Shown: positions 46,382-55,680 of the stretch, in pieces
Layout: each line of letters opens with the position of its first letter
Numbering within the stretch: position 1 is the stretch's first letter
Made by a program: the position numbers and the translations under genes
Source of the DNA: Rhodobiaceae bacterium
Lineage (GTDB): Bacteria > Pseudomonadota > Alphaproteobacteria > Rhizobiales > Tepidamorphaceae
DNA length: 64,000 nt
Direction of reading: 5' to 3'
Assembly: GCA_020441995.1 (NCBI GenBank)
Contig: JAGRLC010000006.1
Span: 125,534-189,533 of the forward strand
Notes under the pieces: model-generated
Told to the model about the DNA's origin: nothing
Databases searched by the model: none
Seen by the model: only the letters and a program-made list of their open reading frames with translations

Positions 46382-47218
46382 ATGGACTGGCTGACCGGCA
46401 GCAAGATACCTGTTGGCAAATGGTCGAAGGCGGTCGTTGACTGGCTGATCGACAATGCCTCGTGGTTTTTCGACGGCCTTGCCAACATTCTCGACGCGAT
46501 GATCGACGCTTTCCTCTGGGTGCTCCAGACACCGCACCCGTTCATCGTTGTCGCGGCATTCGCGGGTCTTGCCTGGTACCTGCGCCGGTCCTTGACCGTG
46601 GTCGCGTTCACGATCCTGTGCTTCATGTTCATCATCAACCAGGGCTATTGGGAAGAAACCACCGAAACCCTGACGCTGGTGCTGTCGGCCTGCGTGGTTT
46701 GCATGGCGGTCGGTGTTCCCATCGGGATTGCCGCCGCGCACCGCCCGAAACTCTACGCGGTGCTTCGTCCGATCCTCGATCTGATGCAGACGCTGCCGAC
46801 ATTCGTCTATCTGATCCCGGCTATCGTCTTCTTCGGCATCGGCATGGTGCCGGGGCTGATCGCGACGACGATCTTTGTCGTTCCCGCGCCGATCCGCCTG
46901 ACGCACCTTGGCATCTCCTCGACACCGAAATCTCTGCTTGAGGCCGGCGAGGCTTTCGGCGCGACCGGAAGCCAGCTTCTGTGGAAGGTCGAGCTTCCCT
47001 ATGCCATGCCGCAGATCATGGCGGGGCTGACCCAGACCATCATGCTGTCGCTGTCCATGGTGGTGATTGCCGCGCTCGTCGGCGCCGATGGTCTCGGCGT
47101 ACCGGTGGTGCGGGCGCTGAATTCGGTCAATACCGCGCTCGGCTTCGAGGCCGGCTTTGTCATCGTCATTCTGGCGATCGTGCTCGACCGCCTGTTCCGC
47201 GCCAAGGATGGAGGCTGA
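46382..47218 (+). CDS. choW: Choline ABC transporter permease
   Basis: The 278-residue inner membrane protein matches ChoW/ProW-type permeases of betaine/choline importers. It has about six helices, and the binding-protein-dependent transport motif is around EAGEAFGATGSQLLWKVELP (residue ~205), which contacts the ATPase. It starts MDWLTGSKIPVGKW; GGGG lies about six bases upstream. It overlaps nothing and is followed after 3 bp by choV. Its separation from choX by the GST gene means it needs its own promoter in about 140 bp or read-through from choX. Confidence 0.94.
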   Translation: MDWLTGSKIPVGKWSKAVVDWLIDNASWFFDGLANILDAMIDAFLWVLQTPHPFIVVAAFAGLAWYLRRSLTVVAFTILCFMFIINQGYWEETTETLTLVLSACVVCMAVGVPIGIAAAHRPKLYAVLRPILDLMQTLPTFVYLIPAIVFFGIGMVPGLIATTIFVVPAPIRLTHLGISSTPKSLLEAGEAFGATGSQLLWKVELPYAMPQIMAGLTQTIMLSLSMVVIAALVGADGLGVPVVRALNSVNTALGFEAGFVIVILAIVLDRLFRAKDGG

Positions 47219-47221
47219 GCC

Positions 47222-48265
47222 ATGCCGACTGAGAAAAAGACGCCGCCTGCGGTCCGTTTCGACAAGGTTTCCATCGTCTTCGGCAAAAAACCCGAACTGG
47301 CCTTGCCGATGATGGACGAGGGCAGGACGCGTGAGGAAATCCAGGAAGCCACTGGCCAGATTCTCGGCGTTCATGATTGCACGCTCGATGTGGGGCAGGG
47401 CGAGATCGTCGTGCTCATGGGGTTGTCCGGCTCCGGCAAGTCGACGCTGCTGCGCGCCGTCAACGGGCTGAACCCGGTGGTGCGCGGTCGTGTCAACGTT
47501 CACGACGACGACTGGGACTGTGATCCCGCCTCTTGCGGCGCGGAGGATCTGCGCAGGCTGCGCCGCGAATGCGTTTCCATGGTTTTCCAGCAGTTCGGTC
47601 TGCTGCCATGGCGCACAGTGGTCGAGAATGTCGCCTTCGGACTGGAATTGTCCGGCATGCCGGCTAAGGAGCGCCGCGACAAGGCGATGGCGCAGCTTGA
47701 ACTGGTCAACCTGCAGGCCTGGGCGGAGCGCAAGGTGCAGGAGCTTTCAGGTGGAATGCAGCAGCGTGTCGGTCTCGCCCGCGCCTTTGCCACCGAAGCC
47801 CCGATCCTGTTGATGGACGAACCGTTCTCGGCGCTCGATCCGCTGATCCGCAACCACCTTCAGGACGAGTTGCTCGACCTGCAAAAGCGCCTCAACCGGA
47901 CCATTGTTTTCGTCAGTCATGACCTCGATGAAGCCGTGAAGCTCGGGTCGCGGATCGCCATCATGGAAGGCGGCCGGATCATCCAGACCGGCACGGCGCA
48001 GGAAATCATCCTCAAGCCGGCCAACGAATACGTGTCCGATTTCGTTGCGCATATGAATCCGCTCAACGTGCTGCGCGCCCGCGATGTGATGCGCAAGACA
48101 CGCGCGGCCAAACCGAAGACGGACGCGGACAGCGTGGATGCCGATCTCAGCCTGCGCGAGGTCTTCGCAAAGGCGCGCAAGGCGAAGGGCGCGCTCAGTG
48201 TGGCGTCCCGCGGCAAGGCGATTGGCGAGATCGACCACAAGGCGCTGGTCGAAGCCCTGGGCTGA
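47222..48265 (+). CDS. choV: Choline ABC transporter ATP-binding protein
   Basis: A 347-residue ABC ATPase of the ProV/OpuAA type. Walker A is GLSGSGKST, the Q-loop MVFQQFGLLPWRTV, the signature LSGGMQQRVGLARAFA, Walker B ILLMDEPFSALDP, and the H-loop FVSHDLDEA. The N-terminal extension (DKVSIVFGKKPELALPMMDEG) is typical of quaternary-amine importers. No CBS domains are present; the C-terminal ~60 residues are Lys-rich. It completes the ChoXWV choline importer, which supplies BetA and BetB. It starts 3 bp after choW. Confidence 0.94.
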   Translation: MPTEKKTPPAVRFDKVSIVFGKKPELALPMMDEGRTREEIQEATGQILGVHDCTLDVGQGEIVVLMGLSGSGKSTLLRAVNGLNPVVRGRVNVHDDDWDCDPASCGAEDLRRLRRECVSMVFQQFGLLPWRTVVENVAFGLELSGMPAKERRDKAMAQLELVNLQAWAERKVQELSGGMQQRVGLARAFATEAPILLMDEPFSALDPLIRNHLQDELLDLQKRLNRTIVFVSHDLDEAVKLGSRIAIMEGGRIIQTGTAQEIILKPANEYVSDFVAHMNPLNVLRARDVMRKTRAAKPKTDADSVDADLSLREVFAKARKAKGALSVASRGKAIGEIDHKALVEALG

Positions 48266-48362
48266 ACGTCTACCGTGTTTTCAAGCCGGGCCGCATTCGT
48301 GTAGAAGCCTGCTGTCCGGTGCCATTGGCGCCGGCGCGAACGATTTCATTACAGGCACGGTC

Positions 48363-50018
48363 ATGACTCTTGTTTTTGACGCGTATCGGGCTGCGACAAG
48401 CACGCATGCGCGCACGGTTGCGTTGTTGTGCCTGTTGTCCCTGGGTTGTTTTCTGCCCGGCTTTTTCACACTCGCGCCGGTCGACAGGGACGAAGCCCGG
48501 TTCGTTCAGTCGACCAGGCAGATGGTTGAGACCGGCGACTATATCGACATCAGGTTCCAGGACGAGACGCGCTACAAGAAGCCCGTGGGGATTTACTGGC
48601 TTCAGGCGGCAAGCGTAAATCTGTCGGGGCAGGGCGCGCACGCACCGATATGGGTTTACCGCATTCCCTCGCTTCTGGGCGCAGTCGCGGTCGTACTGCT
48701 GACCTATTGGACGGCGCTGGCGCTGGTCAGCCGTGAGTCCGCTGTGCTTGCAGCCGCCCTGACCGCCGCCTTGCTGCTGCTTGGCGTGGAGGCCCGTCTG
48801 GCAAAGACCGATGCCGTGCTTTGCGCAAGCATCATCGCGTCCATTGGCGTGCTGGCGCGACTGCACATGCGTGAAGACGAGCGCCACCCGTTCAGCTTGG
48901 CGGCCATCTTCTGGATTGCCGGCGCGGCCGGCATTCTCGTCAAAGGGCCGATATGGCTCATGGTTGTGGGCTTGACGGCGGCGGCGCGTTCCCTCGCAGC
49001 CCGTTCCGTTTCCTGGCTGGCTCCCTTGCGGCCGGTTGCCGGCGCCGCGTTTCTCCTGGCGGCGGTCTTGCCATGGCTGATCGCCATCATGGTCATTTCC
49101 GACGGCGCCTTCCTGAGGCAGTCCGTAGGGCATGACATGCTTGGCAAGGTTGCCAGCGCGCAGGAATCCCATGGCGCGCCGCCTGGGACCTATCTCGGCG
49201 CATTTCTGATAACCGCCTGGCCGATGATCGCGCCGATGCTTCTCGCGCTTGGCTGGATATGGCGCAACCGCAGCCTGTCCGCAGTCATGTTCCTGATTTG
49301 CTGGATCGTTCCGGCGTGGATCGTGTTCGAACTCGTGCCGACAAAGCTGCCGCATTATGTGCTGCCGCTTTATCCCGGGATCGCGATCCTCGCAGCTCTG
49401 GCGCTTGAGAAAGGCGGCCTGCTGACAGGCCGGTTCTGGACGCGGCTTCTGCTTGCAAGCGGTGGCGCGGTGCTTGTCTATGCGCCGCTCATCGCGTTTG
49501 CGCTTTACGCCTGGTTCGAGGGGCGCGTCCCTGCCGCCGGCATTGTCTTCTGGTTGCTTCTCCTGCCGGCGGGCGTTTTGGCCGTACGTGAAGGCTGGCG
49601 TGAAAATGCCGCCCGCGCATTGATCGTGACCGCTCTTGCCGCCCCGCTATTCTACCTGTCGATCTATGAGGGCGCACTTTCCCGGGTGACCTCGGTGCGG
49701 CTGGCCGAGCGGGTCGCGGATGCGATCGGGCAATCCGTTTCCTGTAAACACCCAACTGTCATGAGCGCAGGTTACAACGAGGCAAGCCTGCTGTTTGAGC
49801 TGGGCACCGGGACCGCGTTCGGGACGCCAGACGAGGCAGCTGCATTCCTGGGACAGCCTGGATGCAGGGTGGCTCTTGTTACAGACGCGAAACGCGAGGC
49901 GTTCCTGTTAGGCATCGGAAAGATTGGTGTTGATGTGATTGAACGTGCGAAGGTTGAGGGCCTGAACCTTGGCAATGCCAGGCCGGTCAGTGTCCACGTT
50001 TATGAGATCCGATCGTAA
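48363..50018 (+). CDS. Membrane glycosyltransferase, GT39/GT83 (ArnT/PMT-like)
   Basis: A 551-residue polytopic protein of the PMT/ArnT group, which moves sugars from polyprenyl phosphate to lipid A or other envelope acceptors on the periplasmic side. The first loop has the family acidic motif PVDRDEARFVQS, followed by KPVGIYWLQAASV and an array of about eleven helices with VPTKLPHYVLPLYPGIA. The C-terminal soluble part (from about 440) is short. It is the first gene of a four-gene unit, and its TAA overlaps the next ATG by one base. The choice of ATG at 48363 avoids an overlap with choV. Confidence 0.87.
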   Translation: MTLVFDAYRAATSTHARTVALLCLLSLGCFLPGFFTLAPVDRDEARFVQSTRQMVETGDYIDIRFQDETRYKKPVGIYWLQAASVNLSGQGAHAPIWVYRIPSLLGAVAVVLLTYWTALALVSRESAVLAAALTAALLLLGVEARLAKTDAVLCASIIASIGVLARLHMREDERHPFSLAAIFWIAGAAGILVKGPIWLMVVGLTAAARSLAARSVSWLAPLRPVAGAAFLLAAVLPWLIAIMVISDGAFLRQSVGHDMLGKVASAQESHGAPPGTYLGAFLITAWPMIAPMLLALGWIWRNRSLSAVMFLICWIVPAWIVFELVPTKLPHYVLPLYPGIAILAALALEKGGLLTGRFWTRLLLASGGAVLVYAPLIAFALYAWFEGRVPAAGIVFWLLLLPAGVLAVREGWRENAARALIVTALAAPLFYLSIYEGALSRVTSVRLAERVADAIGQSVSCKHPTVMSAGYNEASLLFELGTGTAFGTPDEAAAFLGQPGCRVALVTDAKREAFLLGIGKIGVDVIERAKVEGLNLGNARPVSVHVYEIRS

Positions 50019-50854
50019 TGGATAGGCTATTGGATGTGCTGAAGGCGATTTTCACCCGGCTGACACGGCGGCTGGAGACACGTAATCCCTTGCCGCAGAT
50101 GCCGGGAACCGGATCGGCAGTAAGGCTGATAAACATTCTGGCGATAGCGTTTCTCGTGTTCGCCGCGATCGTGATCGTGATCGATCCGGTGGTGTCCGGC
50201 GCGGCGCGAATGGTCGATGAAGACGTCGAGCATACCATCATGGATTTCTCGATAGCGGGCAAAGGAAACTGGATTTTATTTCCGGCCGCTATCGCGTGTA
50301 TTCTCGGTCACGCCGCAGCGGTTCTTATGCCGGTCTATCGATTGCGTGTTGTGACGATGCATTTGGCAACGCTGGCAGGCTACATTTTCTGGGCCGTTGC
50401 AGCGCCCGGCATTCTCGTCGCCATCCTGAAACAGCTTGTCGGCAGGCCGCGTCCTTTCTACGGGTTTGAGCACGGATACTGGGATTTCTCGCCATGGTCG
50501 GGGTACGATTTTGCGAGCTTCCCTTCGGGCGATACCTGCAATGCATTCGCGCTCGCCATGGCATTGGGCCTGATGTTCCCGCGCTTGAGACCCGCTTTTT
50601 TCGTTTATGCCATATTCGTGGGCTCAGGCCGTATTATCGGCAATCTTCACTTCGTAAGCGACGTTATGGCAGGTGCAGCCATAGGGGCCGCGGGCGCTTA
50701 TGTCATGGCGCGGGTTTTCCTTTACGGGCGCAACGTGTTCGACGTGAACAGCAAGGGATGCATCGTGCTTCGCGGGCGCAAGGCCGTGACGCTGCTATGG
50801 CGCTGGCTGACACGCCGGAGAAAAAACTGGCCTGTAGTGAGCGTAAGGGTCTAA
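50018..50854 (+). CDS. PAP2 family phosphatase, possible lipid A phosphatase
   Basis: A 278-residue integral membrane phosphatase. The three PAP2 motifs are K138-QLVGRP-R145-P, P169-S-G-D172, and G-R205-IIGNL-H211-FVS-D215. Motif 2 has Asp where the family normally has His (PSGH), but the nucleophilic His211 and its partner Asp215 are intact. Six helices frame the active site on the periplasmic side. Members dephosphorylate lipid A, undecaprenyl pyrophosphate or phosphatidylglycerol phosphate. Neighbours handle sugar transfer to envelope lipids, so a lipid A or polyprenyl phosphate substrate is likely. Its ATG overlaps the previous stop by one base. Confidence 0.85.
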   Translation: MDRLLDVLKAIFTRLTRRLETRNPLPQMPGTGSAVRLINILAIAFLVFAAIVIVIDPVVSGAARMVDEDVEHTIMDFSIAGKGNWILFPAAIACILGHAAAVLMPVYRLRVVTMHLATLAGYIFWAVAAPGILVAILKQLVGRPRPFYGFEHGYWDFSPWSGYDFASFPSGDTCNAFALAMALGLMFPRLRPAFFVYAIFVGSGRIIGNLHFVSDVMAGAAIGAAGAYVMARVFLYGRNVFDVNSKGCIVLRGRKAVTLLWRWLTRRRKNWPVVSVRV

Positions 50855-50970
50855 GAAGCTGCGGCCAAATGCTGCTTTGACATTGCAGTGCAAACCGGCT
50901 CTATGCCGCCCCAAACCCGCTCTGGGACACATGTGTCCATCAAGCTCCATAGAAAGGCACGAACGGCGCC

Positions 50971-51708
50971 ATGTCAGATCGCAATGGCATTGATGTATCC
51001 GTTGTCGTTCCTGCACGAAACGAGGCGGAAAACCTTCCGCTGCTGATTGATGAAATCAGAACGGCTTTCGAGGGGCGCAACGTCGAGATCATTGTCGTTG
51101 ACGATGGTTCGACGGATGCGACCGCGGATGTGATCGCCGGTATCGCTGCGCAAGACCCAGGTGTCCGAATGGTGCGCCACGCGCGTTCCTGCGGACAGAG
51201 CGCGGCATTGTGGAGCGGTGTGCGCGCGGCGCGCGGCGCAATTGTCGGAAGTCTTGATGGCGACGGGCAGAATGATCCGGCTTTTCTGCCTGTTCTTGTC
51301 GCGTGTCTTGATGATCCCGATGTCGGGATTGCGGCCGGGCAGCGTACGCGCCGCCGCGACACCCGCTTCAAGCAGATTCAATCCCGGATCGCCAATGCGG
51401 TCCGTGTCGCGATCCTGCGCGACGGGACGCGCGATACCGGATGCGGACTGAAGGCCTTCCGCCGCGCCGCTTTTGTCGAATTGCCTTACTTCAAGGGGCT
51501 GCACCGCTACCTGCCGGCATTGTTCGCCGGCGATGGCTGGAAGGTCGCCCACGCGGATGTTGTCGACCGGCCGCGCCGCCATGGCGAATCGAACTATGGC
51601 GCGCTGGATCGCCTGCGCGCAGGGCTTCTTGACCTCTTCGGTGTCTGGTGGCTGATCCGCCGCCGCGCCAGTCATCCGCTCAAACTTTCAAAGGATGGAA
51701 CGAAATGA
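50971..51708 (+). CDS. Glycosyltransferase family 2, polyprenyl-phosphate sugar synthase-like
   Basis: A 245-residue GT2 enzyme resembling dolichol/undecaprenyl-phosphate mannosyl-, Ara4N- or GalA-transferases such as RgtE and ArnC. It has SVVVPARNEAENLPLLIDE, the acidic nucleotide-binding VVDDGSTDATADV, the DxD-like DGDGQNDPAF and the QRTRRRDTRFKQIQSRIAN helix. No membrane helix is evident except a weak C-terminal one. It should load a nucleotide sugar onto a polyprenyl phosphate carrier in the cytoplasm. It is 116 bp after the PAP2 gene and overlaps the LAB_N gene by ATGA. Confidence 0.87.
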   Translation: MSDRNGIDVSVVVPARNEAENLPLLIDEIRTAFEGRNVEIIVVDDGSTDATADVIAGIAAQDPGVRMVRHARSCGQSAALWSGVRAARGAIVGSLDGDGQNDPAFLPVLVACLDDPDVGIAAGQRTRRRDTRFKQIQSRIANAVRVAILRDGTRDTGCGLKAFRRAAFVELPYFKGLHRYLPALFAGDGWKVAHADVVDRPRRHGESNYGALDRLRAGLLDLFGVWWLIRRRASHPLKLSKDGTK

Positions 51709-52010
51709 TCGCCGCGTTCGGTGTTGAAAAGGTCTGGCTTGCGATCGGGTTTCTCGGCCAGGCGTTATTCTCGGCCCGCTTCCTGGTTCAGTGGATCGCC
51801 AGCGAGCGCGCGCGCAAGAGCATCATTCCACACGCCTTCTGGCTGTTTTCAGTGTGCGGCGGCGCAACCCTGCTTGCTTACGCGATCTACAAAAAAGACC
51901 CGGTTTTCATCACGGGCCAGGCAGCCGGATTGCTGATCTATTCGCGGAACATCTACTTTATTCTCCGCGAGCGCCGGTTGCAAAAAGACGGGCCGATGGG
52001 AGTGGAATAA
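51705..52010 (+). CDS. LAB_N domain membrane protein
   Basis: A 101-residue protein of the LAB_N family (named from the N-terminus of some lipid-A-disaccharide synthases). It has three helices: EKVWLAIGFLGQALFSARFL, HAFWLFSVCGGATLLAYAIY and DPVFITGQAAGLLIYSRNIY; the family core ARFLVQWIASERARKS is intact. Such proteins accompany GT2 enzymes in lipid A and exopolysaccharide operons, and in Rhizobium they accompany polyprenyl-phosphate GalA synthase. It probably forms a membrane partner or flippase part. Its ATG overlaps the GT2 stop by four bases. Confidence 0.88.
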   Translation: MIAAFGVEKVWLAIGFLGQALFSARFLVQWIASERARKSIIPHAFWLFSVCGGATLLAYAIYKKDPVFITGQAAGLLIYSRNIYFILRERRLQKDGPMGVE

Positions 52011-52399
52011 TTATTTGACGTAAGGGTAATTACTATTTTGCCCTAGGGCCCTGAAAAGCACGCGATTTGGCGCTTTAATCACTGAATTTATTAAACAATT
52101 TATTTTCATGACGTTCTTTAGGCGGAATCCTGACGTTTCCCGCCATGTAAACTGCTGCTGATGACGCATGAATCTGCCAAGTAGTTGCACAATCATAAAG
52201 TGTAATACGTGTTTTTGGCTAGAACCCGCATGGCTGCGATTAAACAACAGTTAGTATTTATGATCACAATATTCAGCATCTGAGTGAATCTTGCACGATA
52301 TGACGATGATCGGAACGACATCATGCTTGACCAAGGTATCACGGGTCGGATGCGTGGGTCGAAGGATTGCATTGTCTTTCGAAAGCATGGAGCCATGCA
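52011..52399. other. AT-rich intergenic region before the globin-coupled receptor
   Basis: 389 bases without coding sequence that I can support. Composition is clearly AT-rich at 52010-52130 and again at 52180-52290. It should include the receptor's promoter. No inverted repeat with confidence was found. Confidence 0.5.
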
Positions 52400-53812
52400 A
52401 TGAGTCCTGAACTCACACCAAGCAGTCAGCGTAACCAGTTTTCCGATCGTATTGAGTTCAACCGTATCGACGAAAACACCGTCCAGACCCTGCGGGAGAT
52501 ATGGCCGGTGGTCGAGAAAGCCTTGCCGCAGGTTCTCGACAGCTTTTACGCCCACGTCGGCTCCATCCCGTTGTTGACCAAACTGATAGGCAATAAGACA
52601 GATCGCTTGAAAGGCGCCCAGGCAAAGCACTGGAAAAACCTGTTCGAGGCGAAGTTCGATGACGAATACGCCCGCAGCGTTACCGCGATCGGTCAGGCCC
52701 ATCACAAGATCGATCTCGATCCCAAATGGTACATGGGCGGTTACCTCTTCGTGCTGAACGCCTTGACCCATCACATTTCGAAAACGATGCGTTTTTCGCC
52801 GTCAAAGGCATCGGCGGCGATTGTCGCGGTCCAGAAAGCCGTGTTCATGGATATGGATGTGGCTCTGGATGTCTATTTCAGGGCGATGCTCGATGACAGC
52901 GCACGCAAGGGCGACAAGCTTGGCGAGGCTGTCGGCGTGTTCCAGAACATGATGACGGCATCGATCGCGACCTCGCGCGATGTCAACGATACCCTCAAGG
53001 CATGCGCCGAGCGCCTTTCCGGATCGGCCTCCGCAACGCTCGAAAGGGCGGCATCCGTTGCCCATGCCTCGGAGGAAACAAGAGCAAGTGCGCAATCGAG
53101 CGCGGCGGCGACAGAAGAACTGTCCGCCTCGATCCGGGAAATCGGCAGTCAGGCCGAGCTTTCCGCCCGCACGGCTGGTGAAGCTGTGGAACAGGCCCAT
53201 GCCACCCAGCAGGCGGTTGCGACCCTTACCTCCGCGGCAAGCGAAATCGGCGACGTGATCGCTCTGATTACCGACATTGCCAATCAGACCAACCTGCTTG
53301 CCCTTAACGCGACCATTGAGGCGGCCCGTGCCGGCGAAGCCGGGCGTGGATTTGCGGTCGTCGCGGCCGAAGTGAAGGAACTGGCCGGGCAGACCGGCAA
53401 GGCGACCGATGAGATCAGCAACAAGATTGCGCAGATACAGGCCGCGACCGAACATGCGGTCAGCAGCATCGAGAAGATCGGCAAGGTGATCGGCGAAGTC
53501 TCCACGGCGGCGACGACAATTGCTTCGGCGGTTGAGGAACAGGGCTCGGCAACGTCGGAAATTTCGCAGAATGTTCAATCGGCGGCACAACACTCCGCCG
53601 AAGTTGCGAACGACATCGCTCTGGTTCAGGAAGCGGCTGAACAAACATCCGTGGCAGGCCAGGAGGTTGATCAGTCCTCCAGCATGATCCGCGCCGAAAA
53701 CGAACGGCTCGAAGCGGAATTCGCCAAGTTCGCGGAATCGGTGCGGCAGATCATGGAAGATAGCCGTGCCGAGAAAAGCTCTGGGGTGGCAAGCAGCCGG
53801 ACCGGTTCCTGA
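52400..53812 (+). CDS. Globin-coupled methyl-accepting chemotaxis protein (HemAT-like)
   Basis: A 470-residue soluble chemoreceptor: residues ~10-165 form a protoglobin sensor domain and ~200-470 the MCP signalling domain with [22 protein letters not shown] tip ([20 protein letters not shown]). In the sensor, the proximal heme ligand is most likely His101 of [19 protein letters not shown], in the same frame as HemAT. There is no transmembrane helix, so it senses a cytoplasmic gas ligand such as O2 and passes the signal to CheA. ATG at 52400 follows GGAG by eight bases; the earlier in-frame ATG at 52367 has no RBS. It lies alone with a terminator after it. Confidence 0.94.
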   Translation: MSPELTPSSQRNQFSDRIEFNRIDENTVQTLREIWPVVEKALPQVLDSFYAHVGSIPLLTKLIGNKTDRLKGAQAKHWKNLFEAKFDDEYARSVTAIGQAHHKIDLDPKWYMGGYLFVLNALTHHISKTMRFSPSKASAAIVAVQKAVFMDMDVALDVYFRAMLDDSARKGDKLGEAVGVFQNMMTASIATSRDVNDTLKACAERLSGSASATLERAASVAHASEETRASAQSSAAATEELSASIREIGSQAELSARTAGEAVEQAHATQQAVATLTSAASEIGDVIALITDIANQTNLLALNATIEAARAGEAGRGFAVVAAEVKELAGQTGKATDEISNKIAQIQAATEHAVSSIEKIGKVIGEVSTAATTIASAVEEQGSATSEISQNVQSAAQHSAEVANDIALVQEAAEQTSVAGQEVDQSSSMIRAENERLEAEFAKFAESVRQIMEDSRAEKSSGVASSRTGS

Positions 53813-53860
53813 AGACGGCATTTGGCCTGACATTCAGTCTGATTGGCACAATCATTTCCC

Positions 53861-53892
53861 CGCCACGGCCGGCAATGCTGACCGTGGCGTTT
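53861..53892 (+). terminator. Rho-independent terminator after the globin-coupled receptor
   Basis: CGCCACGG and CCGTGGCG form an 8-bp stem around a 13-base loop, then TTT follows. It starts 49 bp after the receptor gene stop. Confidence 0.6.
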
Positions 53893-54102
53893 GGGTATGA
53901 AGAGAGGTCTTTGTCGAAGACCGCTTCGGCAATGGCCCTGATCACGCAATTCGAGCGCTCTACGCCGTGATGCGCTGATGCCATTGCGAGGCGGTTTCAA
54001 GAATTTCCTCCAGCCGCGAGTGGCGCGGGGTATCGCGCCCGCTGCGAAATAGCTGTTCGGTTTTACGGCTGTGTTTGGAGTCCGGCAGCCTATCCAGGCC
54101 GC

Positions 54103-54177
54103 TGGTACGCCCTACGGGACTCGAACCCGTGTTTCCGCCGTGAAAGGGCGGTGTCCTAACCACTAGACGAAGGGCGC
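54103..54177 (-). tRNA. tRNA-Glu (anticodon TTC)
   Basis: On the minus strand the 75 bases fold into a cloverleaf: acceptor stem GCGCCCT / AGGGCGT, D-arm with GTCTAGTGGTTAGGAC, anticodon loop CTTTCAC giving TTC, and T-arm with GGTTCGAGTCC. The 3' CCA is encoded (54103-54105). Confidence 0.95.
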
Positions 54178-54269
54178 CTCGCGAAGCGCTTATAGAGATG
54201 GCGCTTCGCCGCATCAAGGCTCCAATGCCTGTTGATGCGCGAATTTTTCAACACACCTGTTAAGGCCGT

Positions 54270-54710
54270 CTACCAGTGACCGGTATTGCCCATGGATGCC
54301 CAGGGTTCCGCTGGTGCAAGCGCGTCGCCCTTTTGCAGCAATTCGATCGAGATGTTGTCGGGTGAGCGGATGAACGCCATGTAGCCGTCACGCGGCGGGC
54401 GATTGATGGTGACGCCCGCATCCATCAGCTTTTGGCAAGTTTCGTAGATGTCATCCACACGGAAGGCGAGATGGCCGAAATTGCGGCCTTCGCCATATTC
54501 CTCCGGATCCCAGTTATAGGTCAGTTCCAGAAGCGGGGCGCGTTCCTCGCGGGCGCGGCCTTCGTCATCGGGCGCGGACAGGAAGATCAGCGTGAAGCGG
54601 CCTTGCTCGCTTTCCCGCCGTGACGTTTCGACCATACCAAGCTTGTTGCAGTAAAAATCGAGGGATTCGTCGATATCGCTGATACGCACCATCGTGTGGA
54701 GATATTTCAT
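54270..54710 (-). CDS. gloA: Lactoylglutathione lyase (glyoxalase I)
   Basis: The 146-residue VOC-fold enzyme condenses methylglyoxal-glutathione hemithioacetal to S-lactoylglutathione. The metal ligands match E. coli GloA: His5 ([10 protein letters not shown]), Glu62 (LLELTYNWD), His80 (NFGHLAFRV) and Glu123 (ISIELLQKG). Recognisable stretches also include [15 protein letters not shown] and [20 protein letters not shown]. Length is typical of the proteobacterial enzyme. It stands alone with tRNA-Glu downstream on the same strand. Confidence 0.95.
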   Translation of the reverse strand: MKYLHTMVRISDIDESLDFYCNKLGMVETSRRESEQGRFTLIFLSAPDDEGRAREERAPLLELTYNWDPEEYGEGRNFGHLAFRVDDIYETCQKLMDAGVTINRPPRDGYMAFIRSPDNISIELLQKGDALAPAEPWASMGNTGHW

Positions 54711-54792
54711 TCTTTTTTCCCGCTGATTGGAAATGTCACGCCGTCTGCCCCTAGATTAGGTCACAGGCTCACGAATCCAAGGCTTGACGCTC

Positions 54793-55608
54793 ATGCGAAT
54801 CCGCAATTCGGGCAGGTTGCCCGTTCAGGCTGAAGAAGGTGGCCGGGAACTGGCCGCGCTGCTGGATGCGGCCGCGCGCATTGTGGTGTTCACGGGAGCT
54901 GGCGCCAGCACAGATTGCGGTATTCCCGATTTCCGCAGCCCGACCGGAATCTGGAAGACCAATATGCCGATTCCCTATCAGGACTTCGTGGCCGATCCGC
55001 AGGCGCGCAAGGAGGCCTGGCGGCGCAAGTTTGCGATTCAGCCAAGCTTCGAGACGGCGGAAAAATCCGGTGTCCTTGAGAGCCGGTCGCATCGCGCCAT
55101 TCATGCGCTGCACAAGACAGGCCGCGTTTCCGCCGTGATCACGCAGAATATTGACAACCTTCATCAAGCCTCGGGAATCCCGCCTGAAAAGATCATCGAA
55201 CTGCACGGCAATGGTTCCTATGCGGTCTGCCTGTCTTGCGACAGGCGTCATGAACTGGAGTTCATACGCGAGGCTTTCGAGAGCAATGGTGCGCCGCCCG
55301 ATTGCCTGGCGTGCGGCGGCATTCTGAAGACCGCAACGATCTCATTCGGTCAGGCCATGCCACAGGAGGAAATGTTGCGCGCCCGCGCCGAGACGCTAAG
55401 CTGCGATCTTTTCCTCGTGCTCGGTTCCTCGCTGGTCGTGCACCCCGCCGCAACCTTGCCGGTGATCGCGGCGCAGAACGGGGCCGGTCTCGTCATCGTC
55501 AACAACGAGGAAACGCCGCTCGATCCAATGGCCAGCCTCGTTGTGCGTGCTGACATCGGGGATGCGTTCTCGCAATGGATGCGGGCACGGGGCGCAATGA
55601 CGCAATAA
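54793..55608 (+). CDS. Sir2-family NAD-dependent protein deacylase
   Basis: A 271-residue sirtuin. Rossmann motif VVFTGAGASTDCGIPDFRSP, the NAD pocket TQNIDNLHQASG, catalytic His in ELHGNG, a zinc site with Cys pairs (CLSC and CLACGG), then FGQAMP and VLGSSLVVHPA. The short C-terminus and STD(C)GIPDFR class resemble CobB-type bacterial deacylases, which remove acyl groups from lysine residues using NAD+. ATG at 54793 (third in-frame codon after TTG at 54784) was chosen; no strong RBS decides. It is divergent from gloA. Confidence 0.9.
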   Translation: MRIRNSGRLPVQAEEGGRELAALLDAAARIVVFTGAGASTDCGIPDFRSPTGIWKTNMPIPYQDFVADPQARKEAWRRKFAIQPSFETAEKSGVLESRSHRAIHALHKTGRVSAVITQNIDNLHQASGIPPEKIIELHGNGSYAVCLSCDRRHELEFIREAFESNGAPPDCLACGGILKTATISFGQAMPQEEMLRARAETLSCDLFLVLGSSLVVHPAATLPVIAAQNGAGLVIVNNEETPLDPMASLVVRADIGDAFSQWMRARGAMTQ

Positions 55609-55659
55609 ATCCACACTCGTCGCGAAACCGCATTGCTGGTGGAAAATCAGGCAGAATTG

Positions 55660-55680
55660 CCCTTTCAGTGTGTGAAAGGG
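55660..55680 (+). promoter_or_regulatory. Hairpin between sirtuin and cold-shock genes
   Basis: CCCTTTCA and TGAAAGGG form a perfect 8-bp stem around GTGTG, 52 bases after the sirtuin stop. It is either a weak terminator (no T-run) or part of the long 5' leader of the cold-shock protein gene, where such structures are common. The region 55609-55846 holds no gene. Confidence 0.45.

Noticed and set aside
48138..48362. Upstream extension of the GT39/83 gene
   Set aside because: It overlaps choV in another frame and encodes only Arg/Ala-rich residues; the start at 48363 fits the family.
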